The notes beneath the pieces are model-generated. The model saw nothing but the letters and a program-made list of their open reading frames with translations, was not told the origin of the DNA and made no database searches. The translations under genes and the position numbers were made by a program. 64,000 bases of DNA from Variovorax sp. E3 (lineage in GTDB: Bacteria > Pseudomonadota > Gammaproteobacteria > Burkholderiales > Burkholderiaceae_C): the NCBI RefSeq assembly GCF_016082275.1, contig NZ_MOWM01000013.1, positions 17,218-81,217 of the forward strand. Reading direction: 5' to 3'. This document shows positions 27,646-36,974 of this stretch, piece after piece. Position 1 is the stretch's first letter, and every line of letters begins with the position of its first letter.

Positions 27646-27678
27646 ACGGCCGCGCCCCCACGCGGCCGTTTCGTTTTC
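27646..27678 (+). terminator. Rho-independent terminator between binding protein and permease
   Basis: ACGGCCGCG and CGCGGCCGT form a perfect 9 bp stem around a 6-nt loop (27646-27669), followed by TTCGTTTT. Partial termination here would give more binding protein than permease, a common arrangement in ABC importers. Confidence 0.75.
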
Positions 27679-27711
27679 CGTTGATACAGAGAAGAGTTGG
27701 AGGACGTAAGC

Positions 27712-28482
27712 ATGGAACAACCAGTGCTGCTGTTCGGATGGTTCCGATGGGACATCCTCGTTGAATACAAAGACCTGTTCTGGCAAGGCGCCTGGATGAC
27801 GCTGCGCATGACCGTGGTCTGCGTGCTGCTGGGTTCGAGCTGGGGCCTGTGCCTGGCGCTCGCGCGCCTGGCGCAGCCGCGCCACGCGCCGTGGACCTGG
27901 ATCGCGCGCTTCTTCTTGCGCTGGCCCGCCACGGTGTACGTGAGTTTCTTTCGCGGCACGCCGCTGTTCGTACAGATCCTCTTGATCCACTTCGCGGTGA
28001 TGCCGGTGTTCATCCACCCGACCAGCGGCCTGCTGATCGACGGCGAACTGGCGCGCACGCTCAAGCAGGAGCACGGCGCGCTCATCTCGGGCGTGGTCGC
28101 GCTCACGCTCAATTCGGCGGCCTACATCTCCGAGGTGTTCCGCGCCGGCATCCAGTCGATCTCGCGCGGGCAGTTCGATGCGGGCCGCTCGATCGGCTTC
28201 ACGCCCGCGCAGGTGATGCGCTACGTGGTGCTGCCGCAGGCCTTTCGCCGCATGCTGCCGCCGCTGGGCAACAACGCCATCGCGCTGCTGAAGGACACCT
28301 CGCTGGTCTCCGCCATCGGCCTGGCCGAGCTGGCCTACGCGGCGCGCACCGTGGCCGGCGCCTATGCGCGCTACTGGGAGCCGTACCTGGCGATCTCGGT
28401 GATCTACTGGGTCATGACGCTGGTGCTCACCACCTTGCTGCGGCGCCTGGAAATCCGCCTGGCGCGCAGCGACCGGGGCTAG
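27712..28482 (+). CDS. Amino-acid ABC transporter permease
   Basis: Inner-membrane permease of the HisM/GlnP type, 256 residues. It shows YVSFFRGTPLFVQILL near the N-terminal third and the EAA loop region EVFRAGIQSISRGQFDAGRS followed by IGFTPAQVMRYVVLPQAFRR, which contacts the ATPase. The ATG at 27712 has GGAGG nine nt upstream; the TTG at 27697 lies inside that ribosome-binding region and was rejected. The partner binding protein lies upstream. No ATPase follows: the next gene is an MFS transporter, so the ATPase must be supplied from elsewhere. Confidence 0.92.
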   Translation: MEQPVLLFGWFRWDILVEYKDLFWQGAWMTLRMTVVCVLLGSSWGLCLALARLAQPRHAPWTWIARFFLRWPATVYVSFFRGTPLFVQILLIHFAVMPVFIHPTSGLLIDGELARTLKQEHGALISGVVALTLNSAAYISEVFRAGIQSISRGQFDAGRSIGFTPAQVMRYVVLPQAFRRMLPPLGNNAIALLKDTSLVSAIGLAELAYAARTVAGAYARYWEPYLAISVIYWVMTLVLTTLLRRLEIRLARSDRG

Positions 28483-28525
28483 CCGAAGGCGGGAAAACGG
28501 GAGGGCCGCGCCACAATAGCGGCAC

Positions 28526-30151
28526 ATGCCACCCATATCCCCCGAAGAGACACCGATCCCGCCCGCCCGGCCGCAGCCCACCAAGCTCGCGGCCCTCGAG
28601 CCCCTGAAGCTCCCCGTGTTCCGCATGCTGTGGAGCACTTGGCTCATCGCCAACATCTGCATGTGGATGAACGATGTGGCCGCCGCGTGGATGATGACCT
28701 CGCTCACCACCTCGCCCATCTGGGTGGCGCTGGTGCAGTCGGCCTCCACGCTGCCGGTTTTCCTGCTGGGCCTGCCCAGCGGCGCGCTGGCCGACATCCT
28801 GGACCGCCGGCGCTGGCTGGTGGCCACGCAGTTCTGGCTGGCCGGCACCGCCGTCGTGCTGTGCGCCGCGCTGGCGCTCGACCTCATGACCGCGCCGCTG
28901 CTGCTGGCGCTCACCTTCGCCAACGGCATCGGCCTGGCGCTGCGCTGGCCGGTGTTCGCGGCCATCGTGCCCGAGCTGGTGCCGCGCCCGCAGCTGCCGG
29001 CCGCGCTGGGGCTGAACGGCATCGCCATGAACGCATCGCGCATCGTCGGCCCGCTCACGGCCGGCATGCTGATCGCGAGCGCGGGCACCGTGTGGGTGTT
29101 CGCGCTGAACGCGGTGCTGTCGGTGGCCTCGGGCTTCGTGGTGCTGCGCTGGCGGCGCGAGCACACGCCCAACCCGCTGGGCCGCGAGAAGCTCATCAGC
29201 GCGATGCGCGTGGGCGTGCAGTTCGTGCGGCAGTCGCAGCGCATGCGCGCGGTGCTGTCGCGCATCTCGATCTTCTTCTTCCACTCCACGGCGCTGCTCG
29301 CGCTGCTGCCGCTGCTGGCGCGCAACCTGCAGGGCGGCGGCGCCGGCACCTTCACGCTGCTGCTGGCCGCCATGGGCTCGGGCGCGATCATCGCGGTGCT
29401 GTTCCTGCCGCGGCTGCGCCAGGCGCTGGGGCGCGACCAGCTGGTGCTGCGCGGCACGCTGCTGCAGTCGGGCGCCACTGCCGTCATGGCCTTCGCGCCC
29501 AACGCGTGGGTCGCGGTGCCGGCCATGTTCTTCGGCGGCATGGCGTGGATCACGGTGGCCAACTCGCTCTCGGTGTCGGCCCAGCTCGCGCTGCCCGACT
29601 GGGTGCGCGCGCGCGGCATGTCGATGTACCAGATGGCGATCATGGGCGCGAGCGCCATCGGTGCGGCCATCTGGGGCCAGGTGGCCACGGTGAGCACGCT
29701 GCAGATCAGCCTGGCCATCGCGGCCGTGAGCGGCACGCTGCTGATGCTCGGCGCCCTGCGCTGGGTGACCGACGTGAGCGGCGAGGACGATACCCGCCCC
29801 GCCCAGGCCGGCTGGGCCACCGGCCCGCCGGCCGAGGCGCCGGAGGAAAACGGCCGCGTGGTCATCACGGTCGAGTTCTTCATCGACCCGGCCCGCGCCG
29901 CCGCCTTCCACCTCGTGATGCAGCAGACCCGCCGCGCGCGCCTGAGCCAGGGCGCCATCGGCTGGGAACTGCTGCACGACATCGGGCAGCCCGAGCGCTA
30001 CGTCGAGCAGATCGTCGACGAGTCGTGGACCGACCACCTGCGCCGCTTCAACCGCGCCACCGCGAGCGACATGGCGCTGCGCGAGCGGCGGCTGGCGTTC
30101 CACATCGGCGAGAGCGCGCCGGTGGTGACGCGCTACGTGGTGCGGCGCTGA
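28526..30151 (+). CDS. MFS_3 (EntS-like) transporter with C-terminal soluble domain
   Basis: A protein of 541 residues. Residues about 25-425 form a 12-helix major facilitator of the MFS_3/EntS type (FRMLWSTWLIANICMWMND, GLPSGALADILDRRRW as the loop 2-3 motif, WAVF-like NGIGLALRWPVFAAIVPELV). The last 95 residues, after a Pro/Glu-rich linker (TGPPAEAPEENGR), are soluble and read VVITVEFFIDPARAAAFHLV, then WELLHDIGQPERYVEQIVDE, resembling an antibiotic-biosynthesis-monooxygenase/dimeric alpha-beta-barrel domain. I recall this fusion in Proteobacteria. The likely function is export of a small molecule; the substrate is unknown. Confidence 0.88.
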   Translation: MPPISPEETPIPPARPQPTKLAALEPLKLPVFRMLWSTWLIANICMWMNDVAAAWMMTSLTTSPIWVALVQSASTLPVFLLGLPSGALADILDRRRWLVATQFWLAGTAVVLCAALALDLMTAPLLLALTFANGIGLALRWPVFAAIVPELVPRPQLPAALGLNGIAMNASRIVGPLTAGMLIASAGTVWVFALNAVLSVASGFVVLRWRREHTPNPLGREKLISAMRVGVQFVRQSQRMRAVLSRISIFFFHSTALLALLPLLARNLQGGGAGTFTLLLAAMGSGAIIAVLFLPRLRQALGRDQLVLRGTLLQSGATAVMAFAPNAWVAVPAMFFGGMAWITVANSLSVSAQLALPDWVRARGMSMYQMAIMGASAIGAAIWGQVATVSTLQISLAIAAVSGTLLMLGALRWVTDVSGEDDTRPAQAGWATGPPAEAPEENGRVVITVEFFIDPARAAAFHLVMQQTRRARLSQGAIGWELLHDIGQPERYVEQIVDESWTDHLRRFNRATASDMALRERRLAFHIGESAPVVTRYVVRR

Positions 30152-30265
30152 CGGCGGCTTCGGCGTCTCGCGACAGCAACAGCTCGATTGTTTCCAAGTT
30201 GTTAATCGTGCCAAATGGCCGGGCCGTTTCCGGTTCGGCGGGGGCGACGACAACGAGGAGCAAGC

Positions 30266-32860
30266 ATGCGCATCGAACGCCCGCATCGGTTTCTGCACCG
30301 TCTCCCGGCCTCCCCTGTTTCCTGTCTCGCCGCTGCCGCGGCACTGCTCGCCGGCGCGGCGCACGCGGCCTGCGGCCCGACCGCCACGCCCGGCACCGGC
30401 GACAGCGTGGTCTGCGACGGCACCACCACCGGCTCGCCCAGCGTGATCGCCGTGCCGGGCAGCACCGGCGTCGGCATCATGGTGAACGCGGGCGCCACGC
30501 TGAGCACCAATGCCACGCAGGCCCTGCTGGTGCACGACGCCAGCAGCATCGTCAACAACGGAACGATCACCGTCTCGGGCGGCTCGGGCGGCGCGCGCGC
30601 GGCCATGGTCGCCACCGACAACGACAACACGCTGACCAACAACGGCGCCATCCGCACCACGAGCAGCGGCACGGCGGGCATGCTGGTGACGTCGAACAGC
30701 AGCACCCGCAGCCTTCTCACGAACACCGGCAGCATCACCACCACGGGCGGCAGCTCGCACGGCATTTCCACGCTGGGCCCGGGCAACACCGTCGTGAACA
30801 GCGGCACCATCGACGTGAGCGGCACTGCGGCCAAGGGCGTCTACCTGCAGGGCGGCAACCTCGTGGCCAACCTGCTGATCAACACCGGCGCGATCCGCAC
30901 CACGGGCGCCAACACCTCGGCCACCAGCGGCTTCGCGAGCGCGGTGCATGTGAACACGCTCAGCGCGAGCTTCTTCTCGCGGGTCGAGAACCGGGCCGGC
31001 GGCCTGCTCTCCAGCGCCAACGACTACGGCTACCGCGGACAGAACGGCAACGACGTGCTGGTCAATGCCGGCACCATCGAAGGCCACGGAGGCACCGGCA
31101 ACGACGGCGCGATCCTGATGGGCGGGGGCGGCACCGGCACGCTGATCCTGCAGACCGGCTCGGTCATCCGGGGCGCGGCCGACGGCGGCAATGCGAGCAG
31201 CAATGCCTTTCTCGAAGGCACCGGCACGGTGGACAACGCTTTCCGCAATTTCCAGAACCTCACGATGCGCGGCACCCAGTGGTCGTGGCTGACCGATGCG
31301 AGCTTCTCGGACTCGGTGCGCGTGGAAAGCGGGCGCTTCAACCTTCCCGCGACGCTGACCAGCCCCGTCATCACCGTGCTCCCCGGCGCCACCGTGGCCG
31401 GCACCGGCACCTTCGCGGGCAACGTGACGAACCAGGGCACGCTGCTGCCCGGCCCGAACGACGGCGTCAACTTCGGCGCCTTCACCGTGCGCGGCAACTA
31501 CGTCGGCGCCGGCGCGCTGATGCAGGTCAACACGGTGCTGGCCGGCGACAACGCGCCGTCGGACAAGCTGGTGATCGACGGCGGCCAGGCCTCGGGCGGC
31601 ACCGGCATCCGCGTCGTCAACCGCGGCGGCCTGGGCGCGCCGACGCTGGCCGACGGCATCCTGGTGGTGCAGGCGCAAAACGGCGGCACCACCGCCGCCA
31701 ATGCCTTCTCGCTGACCCAGCCGGTCGAGGCCGGCGCCTACGACTACCACCTGTTCCGCGGCGGCGCCGCAGGCAACAACCCCGACAACTGGTACCTGCG
31801 CAACAGCGGCTACGCGGTCGGCGGGACGGTGGTGGGCACGCTCGAGGAAGCCATCGAACTCATCGAACACATGCCGGGCGGCGACGCGTCGCTGGACACG
31901 GTCCACCTGTACCGCCCCGAGGTCGCGCTCTACAGCAGCATGCCGCTGGTGGTGCGCAGCCTCGGCCTGGCGCAGCTGGGCAGCTTCCACGACCGGCAGG
32001 GCGACCAGCAATTGCTCGCGAGCGACGAAGGCGCGCAGGCATCCTGGGGCCGCGTGTTCGGCGAAAGCACGCGGCAGCGCCTGCGCGGCGACGCGAACCC
32101 GCAGTTCGACGGACGCATCTCCGGCCTGCAGATCGGCCACGATTTCCTGATAGCCACCGACGACGCGGGCGCACGCCACCGGGTCGGCGTGCTGGGCGGA
32201 TACACCCGCGCCAGCGGCGACACCAGCGGCTCGGCCGGCGGCCTGGCCAACGCGGCCACCGGCCGCCTGAGCGTCGAGGGCTACAGCCTGGGCGCGTACT
32301 GGACCCGGGTCGCGCGCACCGGCTGGTACACCGACACCGTGCTCATGGCCACGCGCTTCAAGACCGATGCGCGCTCCACGCTCGGGCGCGGCGCCGCGCC
32401 GCGCGGCAACGCGGTGACGGCCTCGTTCGAGACCGGCTATCCGCTGGCCCTGAGCGACACCGTGACGCTGCAGCCGCAGGCGCAACTGATCTGGCAGCGC
32501 AGCACGATCGACAGCTTCGACGACGGCATCTCCGCCGTGAGCTTTCGGCGCGACAACGCGGTGACGGGCCGGTTGGGCGCGCGGCTGGAGGGCAACTTCA
32601 GCGCCGGCGGCGGCACGTGGAAGCCCTACCTCAAGGCCAACTTGTGGCACACCTTCAGCGGCAGCAACGCGATCTTCTTCGGCCCCACCGACCAGGTCGT
32701 CAACCGCCGCAACGCGAGCGCGCTCGAAGTCGGCATCGGTGTCGTCGGGCAACTGAGCCGGGTGCTGGCGGTGTACGGCGGGCTGGCCTACACCGGTGCC
32801 ATCGGCAACACCCAGCAGACCGGCGTGCAGGGACAACTGGGCATGCGCGTGCGCTGGTAG
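30266..32860 (+). CDS. Autotransporter (type Va secretion) outer-membrane protein
   Basis: A surface-displayed or secreted protein of 864 residues. The signal peptide (from MRIERPHRFLHRLPA) ends near AGAAHA. The passenger, to about residue 560, has irregular beta-helix repeats with recurring NNGTI, NTGSI, NSGTI and NTGAI turns. The autochaperone-like junction is LYRPEVALYSSMPLVVRSLG. The C-terminal beta-barrel domain runs from about residue 590 (ASWGRVFGES) to the terminal QGQLGMRVRW, ending in an aromatic residue as required for Bam-dependent insertion. GAGGAG precedes the ATG at 30266. The passenger has no recognisable protease triad; adhesin-like function is a guess. Confidence 0.92.
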   Translation: MRIERPHRFLHRLPASPVSCLAAAAALLAGAAHAACGPTATPGTGDSVVCDGTTTGSPSVIAVPGSTGVGIMVNAGATLSTNATQALLVHDASSIVNNGTITVSGGSGGARAAMVATDNDNTLTNNGAIRTTSSGTAGMLVTSNSSTRSLLTNTGSITTTGGSSHGISTLGPGNTVVNSGTIDVSGTAAKGVYLQGGNLVANLLINTGAIRTTGANTSATSGFASAVHVNTLSASFFSRVENRAGGLLSSANDYGYRGQNGNDVLVNAGTIEGHGGTGNDGAILMGGGGTGTLILQTGSVIRGAADGGNASSNAFLEGTGTVDNAFRNFQNLTMRGTQWSWLTDASFSDSVRVESGRFNLPATLTSPVITVLPGATVAGTGTFAGNVTNQGTLLPGPNDGVNFGAFTVRGNYVGAGALMQVNTVLAGDNAPSDKLVIDGGQASGGTGIRVVNRGGLGAPTLADGILVVQAQNGGTTAANAFSLTQPVEAGAYDYHLFRGGAAGNNPDNWYLRNSGYAVGGTVVGTLEEAIELIEHMPGGDASLDTVHLYRPEVALYSSMPLVVRSLGLAQLGSFHDRQGDQQLLASDEGAQASWGRVFGESTRQRLRGDANPQFDGRISGLQIGHDFLIATDDAGARHRVGVLGGYTRASGDTSGSAGGLANAATGRLSVEGYSLGAYWTRVARTGWYTDTVLMATRFKTDARSTLGRGAAPRGNAVTASFETGYPLALSDTVTLQPQAQLIWQRSTIDSFDDGISAVSFRRDNAVTGRLGARLEGNFSAGGGTWKPYLKANLWHTFSGSNAIFFGPTDQVVNRRNASALEVGIGVVGQLSRVLAVYGGLAYTGAIGNTQQTGVQGQLGMRVRW

Positions 32861-32962
32861 CCCCAAGTGCCGGTAATTGATCCAGTCAATCTGATTTGGG
32901 CCTGCGTTTCACGTTATTACAAGCAACCACGGGTTATTGCTAGGCAATCTTTTTTGACCACA

Positions 32963-32982
32963 TGGATAATTTAGACTATCCA
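32963..32982. promoter_or_regulatory. Perfect 6-8-6 palindrome upstream of the creatininase gene
   Basis: TGGATA and TATCCA flank an 8-nt spacer, 26-45 bp before the ATG at 33008 and inside an AT-rich promoter region; a smaller palindrome (ATTGC-TAG-GCAAT, 32936-32948) lies just upstream. TTGACC at 32954 is a possible -35 element. The position suits an operator overlapping the promoter. Confidence 0.55.
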
Positions 32983-33007
32983 ACCCGCCGTCAAGAGGTT
33001 TGCCACG

Positions 33008-33829
33008 ATGAATTCGCTCCCCCTGCGCAGCCGTTTCTGGTCCGACCTGACCAGCGAAGAGTTCTCCCGCCTCGACCGCGAACGGCTGATCGCCGTACTG
33101 CCGGTGGGCGCCACCGAACAGCACGGCCCCCACCTGCCGATGTCGACCGACACCGCCACCATCGACGGCATGGTGCGCGCCACCCTGCCGTACCTGCCCG
33201 ACGACCTGCCGGTGCTGTTCCTGCCCACCGTGCCCTACGGCAAGAGCAACGAGCACTCGCGCTACCCCGGCACGCTCACCGTGTCGGCCAACACGCTGAT
33301 CTCGCTGTGGAAGGACATCGGCGCCTGCGTCGCCAAGGCCGGCGTGCGCAAGCTGGTGCTCTACAACAGCCACGGCGGCCAGATGAGCGTGATGGACATC
33401 GTGGCGCGCGACCTGCGCGAAGAGCACGACATGATGGTCGTGGCAGCCAACTGGTACACGCTGGGCCTGCCCGAGGGCCTGTTCACCGCGCACGAGGGCA
33501 AGCACGGCATCCATGCCGGCGACCTCGAAAGCTCGGTCATGCTGCACCTCACGCCCGACTACGTGTGCCGCGACCAGTTCCAGAACTTCAGCTCCATGAC
33601 CGAGCAGCTGGCCGCCGAGAACAAGTTCCTCTCGATCACCCCCAGCGGCAAGCTCGGCTGGCAGATGCACGACATCAACCCCGCGGGCGCCGCCGGCGAC
33701 GCCACGCGCGCCACCGCCGAGAAGGGTGCGGCCGTGCTCGACCATGTGGGCCGCCGCTTCGTCGAGTTGCTGCACGAGGTCGACCGCTTCCCGCTGTCGC
33801 GCCTCGCCAACGTGCCCGCCTGGCGCTAG
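33008..33829 (+). CDS. Creatininase-family amidohydrolase
   Basis: A 273-residue protein of the creatininase/creatinine amidohydrolase family, metal-dependent enzymes that open cyclic amides. Metal-ligand motifs are visible: PVGATEQHGPHLP (Glu and His), STDT (Asp), NSHGGQMS (His), and HGIHAGDLESSVML (His, Glu). It is the first gene after an AT-rich promoter region and lies 10 bp before an ABC ATPase gene. The substrate need not be creatinine, as the family also includes hydrolases of other cyclic compounds. The linkage to an importer and a flavoprotein suggests it acts on the imported compound or its oxidised product. Confidence 0.88.
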   Translation: MNSLPLRSRFWSDLTSEEFSRLDRERLIAVLPVGATEQHGPHLPMSTDTATIDGMVRATLPYLPDDLPVLFLPTVPYGKSNEHSRYPGTLTVSANTLISLWKDIGACVAKAGVRKLVLYNSHGGQMSVMDIVARDLREEHDMMVVAANWYTLGLPEGLFTAHEGKHGIHAGDLESSVMLHLTPDYVCRDQFQNFSSMTEQLAAENKFLSITPSGKLGWQMHDINPAGAAGDATRATAEKGAAVLDHVGRRFVELLHEVDRFPLSRLANVPAWR

Positions 33830-33839
33830 GCTCGCTCCC

Positions 33840-34634
33840 ATGGAAAGCACCACGACCCCACCCCTGGTCACGCTGCGCAACGTCAGCAAGCGTTTCGCCA
33901 ACGGCACGCTCGCGCTGCAAGGCATGTCGCTCGACGTCGGCGAGCACGACTTCATCAGTTTTCTCGGCCCCTCGGGCTGCGGCAAGAGCACCGCGCTGCG
34001 GCTGATCGCCGGGCTCACGCGGCTCAGCTCGGGCGAGATGCACTGGTCGGGCGCCAACACCGGCAAGACCCGCAGCGACCGCGACCTGGGCTTCGTGTTC
34101 CAGGAGCCCACGCTGATGCCCTGGGCCAAGGTGTTCGACAACGTGTGGCTGCCGCTCAAGCTGGCGGGCATGAGCCGCGACGAGGCCGCGCCGGTGGTGC
34201 AGCAGGTGCTCGAACTGGTGGGCCTCTCGCGCTTTGCCGACGTGTACCCGCGCGAGCTGTCGGGCGGCATGAAGATGCGCGTGTCGATCGCGCGCGCGCT
34301 GGTCACGCACCCGCGCCTGCTGCTGATGGACGAGCCCTTTGCCGCGCTCGACGAAATGACGCGCATCAAGCTCAACAACGACCTGCTGGCCATCTGGCGC
34401 GAGCACCGTTTCTCGATCGTGTTCGTGACGCACAGCGTGTACGAGTCGGTGTACCTGTCGAACCGCATCGTGGTGATGGCGGCGCGCCCGGGCCGGGTGA
34501 TCGACGAGATCCGCATCGACGAGCCCTATCCGCGCGGCGAGGAGTTCCGCACCTCCAGCCGCTACAACGCGCATTGCACGGCGGTGTCCCGGTCGCTGCA
34601 CGGCGCGCTGCACGGCCTGGACGTCGACCATTGA
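33840..34634 (+). CDS. NitT/TauT-type ABC transporter ATP-binding protein
   Basis: A cytoplasmic ATPase of 264 residues energising a nitrate/sulfonate/taurine-type importer. The Walker A motif is GPSGCGKST, the Q-loop lies in FVFQEPTLMPWAKV, the signature is LSGGMKMRVSIARAL, Walker B is LLLMDEPFAALDE, and the switch His is in FVTHSVYES. The ATG at 33840 lies 10 bp after the creatininase stop. The permease starts 40 bp downstream. Together with the binding protein at 36975 it completes one importer. Confidence 0.95.
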   Translation: MESTTTPPLVTLRNVSKRFANGTLALQGMSLDVGEHDFISFLGPSGCGKSTALRLIAGLTRLSSGEMHWSGANTGKTRSDRDLGFVFQEPTLMPWAKVFDNVWLPLKLAGMSRDEAAPVVQQVLELVGLSRFADVYPRELSGGMKMRVSIARALVTHPRLLLMDEPFAALDEMTRIKLNNDLLAIWREHRFSIVFVTHSVYESVYLSNRIVVMAARPGRVIDEIRIDEPYPRGEEFRTSSRYNAHCTAVSRSLHGALHGLDVDH

Positions 34635-34674
34635 ACCGCCGCCCCCACGACCCAACGAACGGTAGAAAAACAGG

Positions 34675-35547
34675 ATGACCACGCTGATTGCCAAGGCCGA
34701 CCCGGCGCTGGACGACGCGCCCTCCGAGGCCACGCTGCGCGCCCACGAAGACAAGCTGCGCCGCCGCGAATCGCTGCTGCGCATCGTCGTGCCCGCGGGC
34801 ATCGTGCTCGCGCTGCTGCTGCTGTGGGAGTGGACCGTGCGGGCCAACAACATCCCGCACTACATCCTGCCCGCGCCCTCGCTCATCCTGCGCACGCTGT
34901 TCGACAACTGGGATTCGCTGTCGAGCGCGCTGTGGTTCACGGTGAAGCTCACCTTGCTCGCGCTCACGGCGGCCATCGTCGGCGGCGTGCTGCTGGCCAT
35001 CGCGTTCGCGCTGTTCAAGTGGGTGGAGATCGGCCTGTTCCCCATTGCCGTGATCCTGCAGGTGACGCCGATCATCGCGATCGCGCCGCTCATCCTGATC
35101 TACGTGTCGAGCACCACGGCGGCGCTCTTGCTGTGCGCCTGGATCGTGGCCTTCTTTCCGATCCTGTCGAACACCGTCATCGGCCTGAAGAGCGCCGACA
35201 GCAACCTGCGCGACCTGTTCCAGCTCTACAAGGCCTCGCCGTGGCAGACCTTCCGCTACCTGCTTGCGCCCAGCGCGCTGCCGTACTTCATGGCGGGCCT
35301 GAAGATCGCGGGCGGCCTGAGCCTGATCGGCGCGGTGGTGGCCGAGTTCACGGCCGGCACGGCGGGCAAGGAAACGGGGCTGGCCTCGCGCATCCTCGAA
35401 TCGAGCTTCCGTACCGAGATCCCGATGATGTTCGCGGCGCTGCTGCTGGTGTCGCTGCTGGGCATCGTGATCTTCATCGTGTTCGCCGCCCTGTCGCGCC
35501 TGGTGCTCGGCCACTGGCACGAAAGCGAGATGCGCCGTGAACGCTAG
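34675..35547 (+). CDS. NitT/TauT-type ABC transporter permease
   Basis: An inner-membrane permease of 290 residues with about six helices. The N-terminal helix is IVVPAGIVLALLLLWEW, preceded by a charged 40-residue cytoplasmic tail. The EAA-type coupling loop is LKSADSNLRDLFQLYKASPW followed by QTFRYLLAPSALPYFMAGLK. It works with the upstream ATPase and the downstream binding protein. Its stop lies 11 bp inside the next gene, so the flavoprotein gene is translationally coupled to the transporter. Confidence 0.94.
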   Translation: MTTLIAKADPALDDAPSEATLRAHEDKLRRRESLLRIVVPAGIVLALLLLWEWTVRANNIPHYILPAPSLILRTLFDNWDSLSSALWFTVKLTLLALTAAIVGGVLLAIAFALFKWVEIGLFPIAVILQVTPIIAIAPLILIYVSSTTAALLLCAWIVAFFPILSNTVIGLKSADSNLRDLFQLYKASPWQTFRYLLAPSALPYFMAGLKIAGGLSLIGAVVAEFTAGTAGKETGLASRILESSFRTEIPMMFAALLLVSLLGIVIFIVFAALSRLVLGHWHESEMRRER

Positions 35548-36919
35548 GACCCTGCCGCCCCCCGCCGTCGACTGGGACGCCGTGCGCGCCGAGCTGCACG
35601 GCCTCAACCTGATCACCGCGCCGGCGCAGCGCAAGCAGCTGTCCAAAGACTTCTACTGGTACAGCCCCATCCTCACCGCGCAGCTCGCGGGCTGCGTGGC
35701 CGACCTCGTGGTCAAGGTCAGCACCGAGGAAGACGTGCGCCAGGCCGCCGCCGTGGCCGCCAGGTGGAAGCTGCCGCTCACCGTGCGCGCGGGCGGCACC
35801 GGCAACTACGGCCAGTGCGTGCCGCTCGAAGGCGGCATCGTGCTCGACGTGACGCAGATGTGCCGCGTGCTCGACGTCCAGGAAGGCCGCATGCGCGTGG
35901 AGGCCGGCGCGCGCATGCACGACATCGACCTCACCGCGCGCGAGACCGGGCAGGCCCTGCGCATGTGGCCCTCGACCTGGCACGTGGCCAGCATCGGCGG
36001 CTTCATCGCGGGCGGCTTTGGCGGCATCGGCTCGTTCCGCCACGGCATCCTGCGCGACCCCGGCAACCTGCTGCGCGCGCGCGTGATGACGGTGGAGCGC
36101 GAGCCGCGCGTCATCGAGCTGCACGGCGACGAGATCCAGCAGGTGCACCACGCCTACGGCACCAACGGCGTGATCCTCGACGTCGAAGTGGCGCTGAGCC
36201 CGGCCGTCGAATGGGTGCACTGCACGGTGCTGTTCGACACCTACCGCGGCGCGCTCGACTTCGGCATTGCCGCGCAGGCGCCCACGCTCGACATCTTCCT
36301 GCTGTCGACGGTGGAGGCGCGCTTCTCGCCCTACTACACGGCCATGCGCGACCGCTTCCCGGCCGACCGGCATGCGGTGTTCGCCATGGTCTCGCCCGAT
36401 TCGATGGCCGACTTCCGCGCCTTGGCCGACGCAAGCGGCGGCCACATTTCGGTCGCGGGCACCGAGGCCGAACTGCTGGCCGACGGCCTGCCGCCGGCCT
36501 ACGAGTGCGCCTTCAACCACACGACGCTGCAGGCGCTGAAGGCCGACCGCGGCTGGACCTACCTGCAGGTGGCGTACGCCCAGCCCTTCGATCCGTCGGT
36601 GGTGGAGCGCCACCTGCAGATCTTCGGCGACGACGTGCTGCAGCACCAGGACTTCGCGCGCGCCGGCGGCGAGTGCGGCACCTTCGGCATCCTGCTGGTG
36701 CGCTGGAAGGGCGAGGCCCACCAGTACGAGCTGATCCGCGAGATCGAGTCGCAGGGCGGCTGCAAGATCTTCAACCCCCACGTGGTGACCATCGAGGACG
36801 GCGGCATGAAAACCATCGACACGCAGCAGATCGACTTCAAGAAGCGCAGCGACCCGATGGGGCTGATGAACCCCGGCAAGACGCGCGGCTGGTCGGCGGA
36901 TATGGCCGTCGAGCGCTGA
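35537..36919 (+). CDS. FAD-binding (PCMH-type) oxidoreductase
   Basis: A flavoprotein of 460 residues with a GTG start that overlaps the permease gene by 11 bp. The PCMH/FAD_binding_4 domain is at residues about 50-230: VVKVSTEEDVRQAAAVAARW, then LTVRAGGTGNYGQCVPLEGG (FAD pyrophosphate loop) and ASIGGFIAGGFGGIG. The C-terminal domain ends with the family motif MGLMNPGKTRGW. Relatives oxidise 2-hydroxy acids, aldonolactones or aromatic alcohols. The gene is embedded in a transporter operon, between permease and binding protein, so it very likely acts on the transported substrate. The substrate is unknown. Confidence 0.86.
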   Translation: MNARTLPPPAVDWDAVRAELHGLNLITAPAQRKQLSKDFYWYSPILTAQLAGCVADLVVKVSTEEDVRQAAAVAARWKLPLTVRAGGTGNYGQCVPLEGGIVLDVTQMCRVLDVQEGRMRVEAGARMHDIDLTARETGQALRMWPSTWHVASIGGFIAGGFGGIGSFRHGILRDPGNLLRARVMTVEREPRVIELHGDEIQQVHHAYGTNGVILDVEVALSPAVEWVHCTVLFDTYRGALDFGIAAQAPTLDIFLLSTVEARFSPYYTAMRDRFPADRHAVFAMVSPDSMADFRALADASGGHISVAGTEAELLADGLPPAYECAFNHTTLQALKADRGWTYLQVAYAQPFDPSVVERHLQIFGDDVLQHQDFARAGGECGTFGILLVRWKGEAHQYELIREIESQGGCKIFNPHVVTIEDGGMKTIDTQQIDFKKRSDPMGLMNPGKTRGWSADMAVER

Positions 36920-36974
36920 ACAGATTAGTCTTCGCGTCCCGTACTTTCCAAAACCTCCACAGGAGTCCGTCCCC

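Noticed and set aside
28427..32880. Very long open frames (over 1,400 codons) on both strands across the MFS and autotransporter genes
   Set aside because: They are Arg/Ala/Gly/His-rich shadow frames caused by high GC; the real genes have signal peptide, membrane and barrel features in one frame only.
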